From: Pyronema omphalodes | Lineage: Eukaryota; Ascomycota; Pezizomycetes; Pezizales; Pyronemataceae | DNA: 64,000 bases | Assembly: GCA_024516155.1 (NCBI GenBank) | Contig: JAJJXM010000023.1 | Coordinates: 372,001 to 436,000, forward strand | Direction of reading: 5' to 3' | Shown: one piece after another, positions 25,200-38,183 of the stretch | How the letters are laid out: every line of letters begins with the position of its first letter | Numbering within the stretch: position 1 is the first letter of the stretch | Program-made: the position numbers and the translations under genes | Notes under the pieces: model-generated | Databases searched by the model: none | What the model saw: only the letters and a program-made list of their open reading frames with translations | Told to the model about the DNA's origin: nothing

Positions 25200-28100
25200 A
25201 CAACCCCCAAGAATCCACATATCACAAATCTCCAGCAGCCATCACTACTCTTTATCTTCAAATACCCAGCCCCCACTCACAGGTGCGCAAGTAACCAAAA
25301 CTCCAATCACATTCCGACCAACCCAGCAACCCGAGCCGACAATCCGATAGCCCCCGCATTCCGGCAGAAGTACAGTTCTGAGTTAAGTTCACTGTACATG
25401 GATCCCCGCCACATGCCACTACCGCCACACTTCATACTTTATACCCAACCCTATCACCATCACGGGTTTTATGACGTAATTCCATACTCATGTGAAAAAA
25501 AAAACAATGACAATATGAACTTGGAATTTCTAAGAGCCAGGCCGGGAGTGTTGGTCCACAGATCTTTCCCGACGAGCTGTGTAGATCATGCAGAATATGA
25601 TACCGAGTACATCTCTGCCGCCAAACCCAACAGCCCAGAAACCGAGCAACCCCGCAGAGCCGGAGGGGTTCTGTCACGGGATGAAGCCCGGGATTAAGCT
25701 TACACTAGAGTTATACAATTCATACTATACTATTCTATACTATGGCTTGGCTTGGCTGTATATGCAACTTTAAAAATAAGTTATTGTAATTTGTAACTTG
25801 TGATTTTTGATTAAGCTTGGCTTTGTAAGGGTTGCGGATACTGACGAAACGGCAAGCTCACAGGTTCTCCAGGTCCCGCCAAGTGCGGCTTCAAGAACTT
25901 TTATCTTTTAGGATTTTCAGCTCGAGAAAACGTCTACATACATATCAAGAGATGAATTTATGGTTACAGGATGCAGGCTTCATGCCTCATACTTCACGTA
26001 AAAATGCTGCTTCAATGTTTACTTATACTTATATAAAACCGTTACATCACTAATCTTAGCTCAGAAGAAATCCCAAGGAAGATTAAAGAAACGATGCAAC
26101 TGCTTTTCTCGTCAAGAATATCCCATCCAATTCTTCTACGCAACTACAACCCATAATCAATAACCTATAATCCGCCAAGTAATCCACAATCCACAACCCA
26201 TAACCCGCCGAGTGCCAAGTGATCCCCCTCCAAAAGAGAGCCCATATACTCACGGAGCTAAGCCACCAATATCAGTAATCCTATGCGACAAGGCTCGTGA
26301 AGAAACATGTGGGACGCTGAGAATCCGTATTTTTTTTATTACCACATATTGACTGAATTTTCATTACAATGAATCTAAAGCATCTGACGACTTTGGCGAC
26401 GGAGGAGGTTCCGACCCCCGGGATGTTTTTTGTTTCCTTGATCAATCAATAGATTAACCAATTGATAGTATTAATGAATTGATGATCCAATGATGATCTT
26501 AATGACGATGATGATATCGACGATGATAATACGACCGACGGCTTACGGGCCGGGCCGGGCTGGTATGGGATGGATAACCCGGAGTGCTTGTGGTAGGTAG
26601 CCTGCTTCATATTTTCTCTTCTATCAATGTGATATTCAATCGAGAACATGACAACAGAATGACAATGTATTTTATTCTCAGATAAAATTGGAATTGAGTA
26701 TTACAGACGTGCTTAGAAGCCTTGGATAATGTCGAAAGTCGGGCCGAACCCCAGATTACTTCTTATGTCGCGGAAGGCTTGCCGATGTTGTGTTAACTCA
26801 TGTACGGAAAGAGTTTTTTGATATGTAATAAATTTCGGATCCAGTGCAGTAATGGCTTATACATAGGCTAAATTGTTTTTTGTACAAAGGTAGGTTGGTA
26901 CGAGTGATGAGGGATGTCCTCATAGTACGTGGGTGCGGGGCAATAAAACGATCCTGGCCACGTACCCAAATATTGGTTGCCCTCCTGCAACAAAAAAAAC
27001 CATTAGACTTGAGCAGCCCTGTCTGTAGGAAAATTCAAACAAAATTTTTCCAAGAGTCCAGAAGTTCCATATACAGAGAAATCCATAATAAACCGTCGGA
27101 ACCGGTGCTCCTGTTCCTTATAGAGCGGATTGACTATGCAGGGTTTTCCGTAACACGGGATCGAGTGATATCTGGTACGGGGAGGTTGTATCAATTCCCC
27201 GTATGATGATATTTTATCCCCGCATCATCATCACATCATCACATCTTCACATCTTTACATCCTCGTATACTCACACCTTACTTCGTAATTTCCAATAAAG
27301 CGTGACATCACGATCTCTTCCAGCGTTCAACTTCTCCGACCAGTACAAAGCTTTTTTTTCTTTTCCAAGCCTAACATATGACAGGCGGCATGTGCATACT
27401 CAGTTTAGTAAAAATCTCTCAAATCATGAGGTTTATTTCATTGCAACACCATAACGGGCTTCAACCTCGAAATAGTAAAACCGGCCGTTTTTTATGACAT
27501 GTGCTTGTGCAACCTGTGCAACAAAGCAGGTCTCCCGTTAACCGCTAGGGTAGACATCCAAAGCCTGGTACTAATGCATCATGACCCAGCCTGTTGGATT
27601 AATTCCTCCACGTTTTTTTCATCAACTTTGCGGAGACGGGGAATTTAAATGTAGGGCCTTGCGGTATTAATTTGGATGTTTCTGAAGCTTCAGGTTGATG
27701 AATTTCGTCATAGAAGTTCTGTCCCGGGTCAATATAGGTCGTTCTGCAAGAGATATTCGGGTTAACTCCACAGATTTCAGACCCTGCATTGAGTTTTGAC
27801 CGTTGGTAGAAAAACGGTGGAGCATGTTGACTGACCATCTGAGAATGAAGTCAGCTTGCATGAAGGCAATAGATCATTGGACTCTATCACTCAAACCCCC
27901 GCATTATGGTGTCTTCAGTGCAGTACTGAGTCTACAGTTAAAAAATCGGAGATATTAGAATGCATTTGACAAGATTTTGAGTTTCCGGGCACTGTCATCC
28001 GTAGGAAAATATGTAACCCGGGGCCTTAGGTGGAAAATTCCAAGTACATAGTGACATGAAGTTGAGATGTCGGGTAACACCGAGACCCGTCCGAATGATA

Positions 28101-29633
28101 TATTGCATCGGAGATCGGCGGTGTCAAACCCATAGATCCCCACAACTCGGGACTGTTGATCAAGTGCCTATACCACATGCCTGGTAATATGTTGTCGGAA
28201 GGTGCCGTTTTGTCATCGATTGGTTCTGAGGAATCCAGGGAGTGGATCTACAGCGGGGCTTCTAAGTATTCTCGAAGAATTTGATTATCGTGATCGTTTT
28301 GATAGTCCTCGTGTACGGGTAAGGCTCCTTCGAGCCGATGCAATGCGAGCCTCCGCAAACTTTGTGAAGCCCGTTTCTAACCATTGAAGAATCTTAATAG
28401 TGCAAATATTGATCAGGAAGAATAATCCGAGGAACGTAATTTAGCTTTGTAAAAGTAAGAAAGTTTCAGCTGGAGATTTTGTTGCCTCGCTTTGTCGTAC
28501 AATTTTTAGCGCAAGAAGCGTCTCTAATCATATTTCCCCCGACGCTAGAAGTCCCCGCGGGGAGCCATGTGGAGATGAACCATGTGAACGATGGGCTGAA
28601 GCTCCCGCATCATGATCGGAGTGTCCCCCGGGAGGGAGAGGGGGACGCTTGGATGCTGTCGAAGTGTTATGGGTTGCAGGGAAATAGATGAGATTCGAAG
28701 CCACAGAAAACGGGGGTTCCTCCTTTGCTGACTATTGAGCCGCCAACAACCAACAGACAGACGGCCGGCATTCCACGTAGTACGTACCCTTTCCGTGGAA
28801 CTCTGTACAGTTGAGGAGTGTCGATTCGAGATGAAGACGGGAATATCTGGAAAAGCTCGTTGAAAAAGATGGCTTTCGAACACAGCGTAGGAGGCTTTCC
28901 TGGTGTTCGGCATCTTTGTCTCGTGTAACGTTATCTGCTGCAGATGAGCGAAAACCGGTTCAGCCCAGCCAAGCCTAGAATCGGCGAAGGCCATGCAGGT
29001 ACGCGACGACTTTCGGCAAAACCCTAGCCCTGTTGCACTCCTCTCCAGGACGGCATTTCGGAGCTTCCAAACGAGCTCAGTCTAACATCAACTGAGCTTG
29101 AATTGAATTCAACTTCGCCTATTTTCGACTGGATATCCAATAGGAAGCGAGCCGCTCAGACCAACAGGTATTTCCCATCTCTTATAAGCTTCTCAAACTG
29201 TCTACAATCGGTCTGGTGTGTTTCTCCAGACACCTATGCATGCTTTTTTTACTACCTGCAGCATCCGAATGAAGGGGAAACACACAGACTCGAGTTATAT
29301 GCACCCCTAAAGGAAGCCCTAAAGAGAGATCAGTCAGTGCGCATGCCGAGCACAAGCATGTTTAAATACATGCCTCACAACCATGCGGCGAATGACCTCC
29401 TCGCTCGCTCTTCCCCGCTGTGTTCTGTGCTCACCACGCGGATAATATCCATCCTCCACATTCTTTTTTGAGCCACGTGCTCGTCCTATCATTTATTTTC
29501 TTACTTCTGTACTGCTATTGCATGTCAGAATATCTCTATACCCATCCCTTTTGATTGTATTTATACTGGATGAGAATTCCTTCCTTTTGATATCACCTAC
29601 GATTATTCTTATCATTTTTGGAGAACGCCCAAG

Positions 29634-32600
29634 ATGTGGGCTTCAAAGTTGATCCCTCTTTTACTTTCTGTTTCATTTCTCTGTCCAAATGTTGCATCTT
29701 TTCCTGCACCGCAGGCATCATCCAACAATGTGAATATTGAGCAGATTTCAGCAGCTCCGGCCAGCGCCAATCCAGCTCTCGATATCGCTCCTACACCTAT
29801 TCCGGACGCCATTATTACCTCTGAAAGCCATAAGCAGCCTTCGGATTCAAACTCGGATTCCGGATCCGTCAGTGCTGTGGTTGTACAGCTTGCACCGGGT
29901 CCTACGGCTACCGTTGAGGAACCCCCTCATTCCACTGATCAAATCTCTGTCCAGACTATTACTCAGTCAGACAAAACAGTTCAGGTGTAGGTTTTTTCTT
30001 TCTTTTTTCCAATTTCATTCACCAAAACAAGCAATTAATTTGTATTAGTCCAGAGAAGCCTACCGAGACGCCTGATCCTCGTACCCTTGGATTTATCAAC
30101 TCTGAACTGGACACAAGGGGAAATCCTAGTGTGATTCCATTCGCTACAGCAGATCCACGTAAGGAAGGAAACCTCGACACAGCTTTCACAAAGACCATTC
30201 ACTCCACATCCTACAAATCTACTACCACAGTTGCTGCAACCATTGCTCCCGTCATGGCACACAACAGGAGATACGTTCAGCCTGAGGCCGAGCACATGAA
30301 CTTCCATCCTATCCGTCAAAATATTGACGATATCATGAAGCCAATTGCAACTAGTGCACCATCTGCCTTGTTCCCTCGCAAGGATACTCACCCGGTTGCC
30401 AAGCCTCCCATGCCCGACTCCGAGAATGGAAAGCCTGTTCAAACCAATAAATTTTATGCCAACATGATGATTGGAAGTCGTAACAACCCAGTATTTACTT
30501 TTCCTTACGAGGTCTGGTGGAGCAACCAAGAGAACGTCAGCTGGGGTTTGGCCTTTGACCACCGTGAACCAGAGCTTCGTGCATACGGTCCTCCTGAGCC
30601 ACCTTCAGGAGCCATTAAGTGGTATGTCAACCCGATTTACATTCGCTCCCTCCAAATTGGAGCTGCGGAGTTTAATCGTGGACAATCTACTATGGAGATG
30701 AGCAACTTTGCTGGTCAGAGTGTGGATACTGTTTTCTACGCCGACCCAGCCAAATCTAAAACAACCGGAAAGATGGAAGTCACTCTTGCACAGGGAATGG
30801 GATTTATCAGTGCGAGATATACCGAATTGACCCCTGTTCTTGATACATCAGTCTTTGTGCGTAACATGACTCAGGTTAATGACTTTGTCGGGGCTGCTCT
30901 TGGTGCAACCAAGTACCGCATTACTCTCGAAAATGGTGCTATCTGGGTTCTTTACGCATTCGCCGATCCTGGAAACCAACCTTTGCAACTCGGCGTAATC
31001 AACAATGGTCGTATCGGAACGGACAGACTTTTCTCTGGTCTCATCCAGGTTGCTAAGCTTAGCAAGACTACTGCTGGCGACCCCGCTGTTGAGGCTATTC
31101 TTGATTCTGCTGCTGGAGCTTGGGTCAAGTCTGTCTCCGTCTCCGCCTCTGTAGCCGGTGATGTTGGAAAATACCAGTTCAACTATGAACGTAAGGGAGT
31201 TGGTTACTCTGAACTGGTACGTACTTTTGCATCAAAAATGATTCACATTTACTAACTTGGTTTAGTTGATGTTCGCTCTCCCGCATCATCTCGAATCATT
31301 CGATAGTCCAACCGCTGGAAAAGTCAAATCGGCATATACGCTTCTCAGTCCTACCAAGGGCACCCAGGTAGCAGTTGTCGCAAACCAATGGACAATGATT
31401 GAGCGTGCTCTTCCCATTTCGATCGGTTGGCTTCCTGTGAAGGAAGGTGCAGCTGCTACCTTCTCGCCTGCGGCCCTTAATAGGATTTCGGCTGTTGCCA
31501 AGTACGAGATGCAGCAAGACTTCAGCGGTGAGTTTTGGAAAACATATTCTGCGTTTGATTATACTGATAAAATACAGCTTTGAGCAACTTGGACAACATG
31601 TACTTCAGCGGAAAGGCTTTGGCCAAATTTGGACTCATGTGCTTGTCAACCAGCTTAGTTCTTAACGACGTCGACCTCACCAGAACTTGCCAGGTCAAGT
31701 TGAAGGCCGCTTTTAAGCGCTTTGCAGAGAACACGCAGCAAAATAGACTTGTGTACGAGAATAGCTGGCGTGGAGTTCTTTCTGAGGCTGTGTACAAGAC
31801 CGGAGACCCCAACTCGGACTTTGGAAGTGGTTTCTACAACGACCATCATTTCCGTAAGTTTCAATTTCTCTGTAAAATATATGGTAAAAAGATATTCTGA
31901 CAGATGATTTGTAGACTACGGTTACTTCATTCAGACCGCTGCCATCATTGGATTCCTTGAGAAGAGGCACTTTAGCACCACCAATTCTTGGTTGAAGGCC
32001 AATCAAGAGTGGGTCAACACTTTGGTCCGTGATACTGCGAACCCATCGGCTGCTGACCCTTACTTCCCGGTTTCTCGCTCTTTTGACTGGTACCACGGAC
32101 ATTCCTGGGCTAAGGGATTGTTCGAGTCCTTTGATGGAAAGGATGAAGAAAGTTCTTCTGAAGACTACAACTTTGCTTATGCCATGAAGCTTTGGGGTAA
32201 TGTAATTGGAGATGCCGCCATGGAGGCCCGTGGTAACTTGATGCTCGGCATCATGAAGCGTAGCATGAACAGCTACATGTTGCTTTCCCCCGGAAACCGG
32301 AACCACCCTGAGGGCTTCGTTCCAGGAATGATCACCGGTATTCTGTTTGAGAACAAGGTCGACCGTACAACTTACTTTGGAAACGTTGTTCAGTATATTC
32401 ATGGGTATGCCATTGAGAACCTACGCCATGATAACTTATGCTAACTCATATATTAGAATTCATATGCTCCCGTTGACGCCTATTTCGCCATACGTCCGTC
32501 TTAACTCCTTCGTTCGCCAAGAATGGGACCTCTATTTTAAGGGAAGGACCGGTAACATCGATGACGGATGGAAGGGTATTTTGTACGCCAACTATGCTAT

Positions 32601-32776
32601 GCTCGACCCTAAGGCGGCGTTCAAGTTTTTCAACGATGCGACTTTCCAGAACAAATGGCTCGATGGTGGAGCATCCCGTACTTGGTACTTGGTTTTCGCT
32701 GGAGGTATGTTTTTCTTTGCTATTACCGGAATGATTACTAACATCAATATTAGGTCTTGGTGGTGCTACTATCTGA
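29634..32776 (+). CDS. Secreted GH81 endo-beta-1,3-glucanase
   Basis: Seven exons (29634-29986, 30049-31216, 31266-31527, 31578-31853, 31915-32404, 32457-32704, 32754-32776) close exactly in frame to 939 residues. The N-terminus MWASKLIPLLLSVSFLC is a signal peptide, followed by a Ser/Pro/Ala-rich linker to about residue 150. The GH81 domain starts near NGKPVQTNKFYANMMIG and shows family text throughout: FTFPYEVWW, LMFALPHHLESF, YNDHHFHYGYF, SFDWYHGHSWAKG, ESSSEDYNFAYAMKLWG and GIHMLPLTPISPY. The Asp of YNDHHFHYGY and Glu of SSSEDYN match the catalytic acid and base of characterised family members. These enzymes cut beta-1,3-glucan internally; fungal members (Eng1/Acf2 type) act in septum or wall remodelling and in glucan breakdown. 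No carbohydrate-binding module or GPI signal is seen. Confidence 0.96.
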
Positions 32777-33487
32777 TCGGACCATGCGGGAGTTAGGAGG
32801 AGAAAAATCTCGGGGGAGTTTGGGAGAAAATTTGCTGGGGTCATTCATGCGTTATTAGGATCTTCTTTGATGCCGCATTCGTTTTGCATACATGGCAACA
32901 TTTCGCAAGTCATTTGTAGTTTTATACCAGCATACTTTGTGTAACTGTCGGTCGTTTGATATGACTAGGACATATGACGTATATATATACATAGTAGAGA
33001 AATAGGATATGGGTTCTATTTATATGACATGGTATTTGTGACATGGAAAATTGATTCGAGCCGGGTACGTCCCTGCATTAGAATCACCCGCGACTTGCTT
33101 GGCTGTAGGGCAGTTTATCCGAACCCATGACAGCGGCACGGATTAAGTGTGGGGTTCGCGTGACACAACTAGAAGGATACTGTTAACATCAGCCGTACAC
33201 GGCTCACTGCAGCTCGACGAGACTCGTAAATAAATACCTGCTGTAGCCATCACGAGTACCTAAACTATCCCTCGAGACCACGGAACCATGACTCTCAATA
33301 GTTCCTGCTGGGACTTTTCACTGAAGCTTCAAAGGAGCCATGTAGTTACCTCTCCCCCCTTCCTTCTTCTTCTTACCAGTCATCATTACCATCAAATCGA
33401 TAAACAAACAAACCTCCCGAAGAAAATCAAGAATCCAGAATCCAGAATCCAGAATCAAAATATCCCTAAACATCTCTAAAACAAACC
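32777..33487. other. Intergenic region between GH81 and DUF6594 genes
   Basis: No gene is seen. The first part should hold the GH81 3' UTR; the second half, including a CT-rich tract at 33355-33375 and the CCAGAAT repeat, is the probable leader of the DUF6594 gene. Confidence 0.6.
33431..33456. repeat. 7-bp repeat GAATCCA, about 4 copies
   Basis: Nearly four perfect heptamers end about 30 bp before the DUF6594 start codon, probably within its 5' UTR. Confidence 0.9.
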
Positions 33488-35212
33488 ATGACCCAACCCA
33501 GCAATCCTCCCATCAATCCCGCCCCATCCCCCCAACCGAACCATATCAGCAGCGGCCATAGCAGCATCCATATCAACGAAATCTACGACCCAGAATCCTG
33601 CAGCATACTACCGATACCAGAACCATTAGCGTCGCTCCGTCCTGTTTTGTTCCGTTCACTGTCGAGACGTTCGGCGGCTAGTATCAGTATCACTAGTAGC
33701 CTGCATAGTGCTTTTCCGTTTCCTAGTCCTGGTTCTATGGGGTTCTCTACTGCTGCTGCTGCTCCTACGACTTGTAACCTTGCTACGGGGTTTCTTGCGC
33801 CTCAGCAGGCTGCGCAGTCTCAGCAAGCTGCGGTGAGATGGGATAGTAATACAGGCACCACTAGGGATTCTACACCTACAGGAGATGCAGGGAGGGATGG
33901 AATCTCGGGATTGAGATGTAAGGGTATAAATTCGTATAGTAACCAGGAATCTGCAGTTTCGACAGGACAGGTAGTGCCGTCGGTACCTTCAGTTCCGTCG
34001 GTACCGTCTGTTGTGATTCCTGGAGGTTCTGGAGCTTCTGGAGTTTCTGGAGTTTCTATCACTACGGGACCACCAGAATCCCCGGAATCCCCAGAGTCTG
34101 TAAAATCCACCCAATCCACCCAATCCACCCAATCCACCCAATCCACCCAATCCACCCAATCCACCCAATCCACCCAATCCACCCAACCCACCCAACCCAC
34201 CCAACCCACCCAACCCACCCAACCCACCCAACCCACCCAACCCACCCAACCCACCCAACCCACCCAACCCAGCAGCAGCAGAAGCAGTTCATCATCCTCC
34301 AGCACAATAAAGCCACCACCCAGCATAGGCAGCCAGAACTACTCCCTACCACCCAATGACTTCGACCGCTCCCTCTTTGACTACCGAATCCTAGCTGCAA
34401 GTATGCATGCCTACCGTCATCTTTCTATCTTCCGACGTTTCGGCCGGTTATCTATGGCGAATCTTTTAAGTTACCAGGATGAACTTACGGAGTTGGAGGC
34501 GAGGTTGCGGGTTTTAAATGATGCCAGTGCCGGTGCCGTTATTTCTGGAGCTGGGACAGGAGGGGCTGGAGGATCTGGGACTGAAGGAATTAGAGGGGCA
34601 GAGACAGATCCTGCGGAAACAAGAAAACAGCTAATGAGGAAACTCAGAGGCCTATTAAAAGATTATTACGAAACGCTTCTTTTACAAGAACAAATCTTTG
34701 CCCTAGATCCACCACGAGATAGTGATGTTAGCATCTTGGGGGATTTAGCACCAGCTTATCCTTCCTGTGGCGGGGTGATAGAAGTAGATCAACATATCGA
34801 CGATCTAGTATCACTCGGATTAAGGGAACGGGATTCATTAGAGAAGTTAGTAGGAAGATATATTCCCTCTTTATTCCCCGGAAAAGTAGTGTCAGTGGAG
34901 GATTTGAGACAGAGGAATAGAAGTGCTAGAGATGTTGCGGGGTTGTTTAATCCGTTTACGAGGAGGGTTACGAGATTGGTTATTGCGTTGGGAACCGCGG
35001 TTATGATGTTGGCTCCGATGGTTGTGTTGTCGGTGGTTAGGGAGGAGAATTGGAAGCTGGGTGTGGTCGCGGCTTGTACGTTGCTTTTGGCCGTTGCGGT
35101 TGCGCTGGGAACGAGAGGGAAAGGTGGCGAGATTGTTATGGTTATTGCGGCTTATGCGGCGGTATTGGTGGTGTTTGTGCAGGGGGATTGTGGGGGGAGA
35201 GCGGGGGGCTAG
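33488..35212 (+). CDS. DUF6594 membrane protein with Thr-Gln repeat
   Basis: One uninterrupted ORF of 574 residues. The first 300 residues are low-complexity (Ser/Pro/Thr/Gln), with SVPSVPSVP near 160-175 and an exact 18-unit STQ/PTQ array at residues 207-260. From about 310 it fits the fungal DUF6594 pattern: FRRFGRLSMANLLSYQDEL with ELEARLRVL, then LLKDYYETLLLQEQIFAL, and LFNPFTRRVTRLVIALG leading into three C-terminal membrane helices (about 495-517, 523-545, 549-567). The family is widespread in Pezizomycotina with no known function. The predicted arrangement is a long soluble N-terminal region with a C-terminal membrane anchor. The start is the first ATG in frame, just after a heptamer repeat. 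The family name comes from recalled pattern, not a search. Confidence 0.85.
   Translation: MTQPSNPPINPAPSPQPNHISSGHSSIHINEIYDPESCSILPIPEPLASLRPVLFRSLSRRSAASISITSSLHSAFPFPSPGSMGFSTAAAAPTTCNLATGFLAPQQAAQSQQAAVRWDSNTGTTRDSTPTGDAGRDGISGLRCKGINSYSNQESAVSTGQVVPSVPSVPSVPSVVIPGGSGASGVSGVSITTGPPESPESPESVKSTQSTQSTQSTQSTQSTQSTQSTQSTQPTQPTQPTQPTQPTQPTQPTQPTQPTQPSSSRSSSSSSSTIKPPPSIGSQNYSLPPNDFDRSLFDYRILAASMHAYRHLSIFRRFGRLSMANLLSYQDELTELEARLRVLNDASAGAVISGAGTGGAGGSGTEGIRGAETDPAETRKQLMRKLRGLLKDYYETLLLQEQIFALDPPRDSDVSILGDLAPAYPSCGGVIEVDQHIDDLVSLGLRERDSLEKLVGRYIPSLFPGKVVSVEDLRQRNRSARDVAGLFNPFTRRVTRLVIALGTAVMMLAPMVVLSVVREENWKLGVVAACTLLLAVAVALGTRGKGGEIVMVIAAYAAVLVVFVQGDCGGRAGG
34106..34267 (+). repeat. Coding 9-bp minisatellite, 18 units (9 STQ + 9 PTQ)
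   Basis: Nine copies of TCCACCCAA (Ser-Thr-Gln) are followed without a break by nine copies of CCCACCCAA (Pro-Thr-Gln). One T-to-C difference separates the two blocks, and units within each block are identical. The array is in frame with the DUF6594 protein. Confidence 0.97.
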
Positions 35213-35842
35213 GAAGACAGAGGTTGGATGGAAATAAACTAAATGACCGGGAATTATAGACAGATAGACTAGAATTGTATATCCAAAGGTATGGTATGGT
35301 ATGGCGTTTGGAGTTCAAAGTTTTCTAGAAACATTATCATAGATCAACCCACAACCTAATCTCAACACGTATCACGATTTACAATATGAAATATTCCATT
35401 CATTCATTCCAGTAACCAGTATTTGCAAATTCTTGATCTAATATTCAGATTCAAAGTAATATATGTTTGTTATAGCTTCATAATAGCTTCATCATATCTA
35501 GATACTATTGATTTCACTTGATTTTTTTTTTCTTTTTCCCCTCATCAAGTAGGGGTATGTGGTTGAAAGAAGAATAAGCTGGTGCGATATTTAATGTGTA
35601 ATGGGGTTTTTTTTTTCTCGGGCAACTTTGCGTCGGTTTCATGAGGTTCATGGTTTTTTTCGCAAGTTTTAGAATTTCAGATATTGTGATATTTGCTTTT
35701 TTGGTCTATGATCTCCATCTACAACAGTCAACACAGCTTACAAGATGCATAAAACTATGATGTCTCCTCACTAATCTCTTTGCTCTTCTCTCATAACCAT
35801 AAGTAACCAACGATTTACAAGTATATTGACCAGAAATCCTCG

Positions 35843-36054
<212 letters not shown>

Positions 36055-36367
36055 CGCGAAAAAAAAACGAAAAAACATAGAGGAAGAAACCCCCCAAATT
36101 GAATTCCAATAAACATGCCCATCCCCATCCCCATCCGTATCCCTATCCCTGTTCCTAACCAACCCTAGCAAAAACATCCCATCCAATGCAAGAAAAAAAA
36201 AATACAAATACGAAAATCCCAGGATATTCTATGTACAAACACAAATAACAACATACATGCAATATGCAACATGCAACATGACCGTTAATCCTACTCCATC
36301 CCATAATGATATTTCGCTATTACCCACCAAATGTATGGCTCCACACCTCACCCCCTGTATCTCATCA

Positions 36368-36396
36368 CCGCCACCACCACCACCACCACCACCACC
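36368..36396. repeat. (CAC)n trinucleotide repeat
   Basis: Nine to ten CAC/ACC units lie just beyond the 3' end of the SLC35F gene. Confidence 0.9.
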
Positions 36397-36455
36397 ATCC
36401 CCCACTAACCTCCTTCACATTTCCCCTCTACTTCCCCTACTTCATGCTCTCCTCT

Positions 36456-38183
36456 CTATACTCCCCCCTCCTGTGCCTCGCCATCAATCTGATTCTCCTC
36501 TCTCGACAGCACCCAAAACGCGACAAACACAGCCGCCGCACCCAACCAATAGCCCATACCCATTTCCGTTCCATACAGCAGCATCTGGCCCATCAAAGAC
36601 AAGGGGATAGTTAAGCTCAAGCCAACGGTGACAATGAGGGGAGTAGTAAGTAACATAGCATAAGCCCAACAAAAGTCCGAAGTCAGGGTGATTGAAGCAT
36701 TTACCAAGATAATAGCCCAAACTCTTGATTCCGGTGGTAATTCAAAGGGTTCAATTCCTGTGAAATGAAGAATTATAAGAAGTGGCCAGAGGAAGAGAAC
36801 ATTAAATAATCCAACGAATCCGAAGAATAGTTGCATGTTGATTCGGGATTCAGAACCGATGCGGAGCTTGAGAAGTGTTATGTAGGTGGCGTAACTAAAG
36901 GCGGAGAGAAGTGCCATGCTGTCTCCCATAAGGATTTGTAGGGGGGAACGAAGGACGTCATCCATAGTAGAGACTATATTGGAAGGGGGAATTGCGTCGG
37001 AGGGTGATGCAGGGGAAAGATCGGTGGTGCTGATTAGGTAGATTCCGATTAATGAGGCGATGACAGAGAGGAATTTTGTGAAGGTGAAGATTTCGATACG
37101 TAGGAGAGTACCAAGAAGAAGCGTAAACATGCTGGAGGTGCTTGAAAGGATGGTAGCTGATGATACCGAGGTGAATTTTAGGCAGTATGAGTTGAAGTAA
37201 TTCGCCTGTATGGGAATCATTAGCTATCACTCTTGATTACAATAACCTGCAGGTGCAATATCGCCGCATTCATGAGGAGGAAACATTGATGTACACCAGG
37301 GCCTAATATTGTGGGGTCATGGAGGGGTATGAGGGGTAGAATCGCGGGTGATGGCGCATGAGGAACTGCGGAACTTACAAAAAACCATATCAGACAAAAC
37401 TCTGCGCTCAACCTCATAGTTTCTCTAGTATTGAGTTTATCCTCCGTCTCTCTGTCCACTATACACTCTTCACCACTCCCGTAGTCTTCCTCCTCCTCAC
37501 CACTATCAATACCAACTGCCGTAATATCCGTTCCAAGCTTCTCTCGTCGCCGCCGTAAAAATTCCCGTATCCCAGAAGGTATTAAGTATAGACAAAACAT
37601 CGAGGTGTTGAGATACGTTATAAAGCAGGGTTTGCTATAGGAATCATCTGCAAAGATTGCCTAAACCGAAGGAGAATATCAGCATCCCACCAGTTCTCAA
37701 CATCGCATCGCCGCCGTCGCACAGTAGCACCACCATTCTGCGTGGAGATCCGGGACGATAGAAGCGAAACGCAAACAAAAGAGCAAAGAGAAAAAAAAAG
37801 AACTCCATACATGCGTCAAAAAATTACTCGAAACCCAAGCAAACACAACAACACCGAGTAGAGCCATTCCGAAATTTCTCCTTGCGCGATCACCAGTCGG
37901 AACTACAAGTCACAAAACCAACAAAAATCAGTCTTTTCACTCTCCTAAAAAAAAAGATCGATATTTAAGAAATCCAAGGAATCGGTGATGAATTGTGGCT
38001 AAGCTTACTTATCCTCCATTTCCTTCCTTTTCTTTTCGTCGGAATTGTAGGATTTGGCCTCGTTCGTAATAGTGGTTCATTGGCCCCTCCTTCTCCGCCT
38101 CCTGTATTGTCCAGGAATCTCCGTCTTGTGGAAACAGTATCGAAATCACTACTCGGCGGCTCGGTGGCCGTGAGTAACGACAT
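36456..38183 (-). CDS. SLC35F-type (EamA/DMT) membrane transporter
   Basis: Four exons (38183-38009, 37902-37811, 37660-37379, 37205-36456) join in matching phases and give 432 residues. After a Ser/Arg-rich N-terminus, text typical of the SLC35F5/YML018C branch of the drug/metabolite transporter superfamily appears: ARRNFGMALLGVVVFAWVSS, KPCFITYLNTSMFCLYLIP, and ANYFNSYCLKFTSVSSATIL leading into SSTSSMFTLLLG. About ten membrane helices can be traced, with an acidic cytosolic loop (EEEEDYGSGEECIVDRE) between helices 2 and 3. Human and yeast relatives are in vacuolar or lysosomal membranes; the substrate is not settled and is not inferred. Two introns (150 and 173 nt) are longer than usual here. 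It heads downstream of two other minus-strand genes. Confidence 0.9.

Larger units (their letters stand above)
17221..29633. other. 12.4-kb gene-poor region
   Basis: No convincing gene was found. 17221-17900 is T-rich and probably the 3' UTR and terminator zone of cyclin B. 18000-19050 holds GGGATTT repeats, a T/G-rich tract and a 20-G run. 19300-22600 has only short ORFs of 60-137 codons without domain text. 22700-25000 contains decayed duplicated DNA. 26300-29600 is AT-rich with short ORFs. The last kilobase should include the promoter of the GH81 gene. Small unrecognised exons could be missed by eye. Confidence 0.5.

Noticed and set aside
33820..34400. Minus-strand ORFs of Gly-Trp-Val or Gly-Leu-Gly repeats
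   Set aside because: Antisense reading of the STQ/PTQ coding repeat; the plus-strand DUF6594 frame explains the region.
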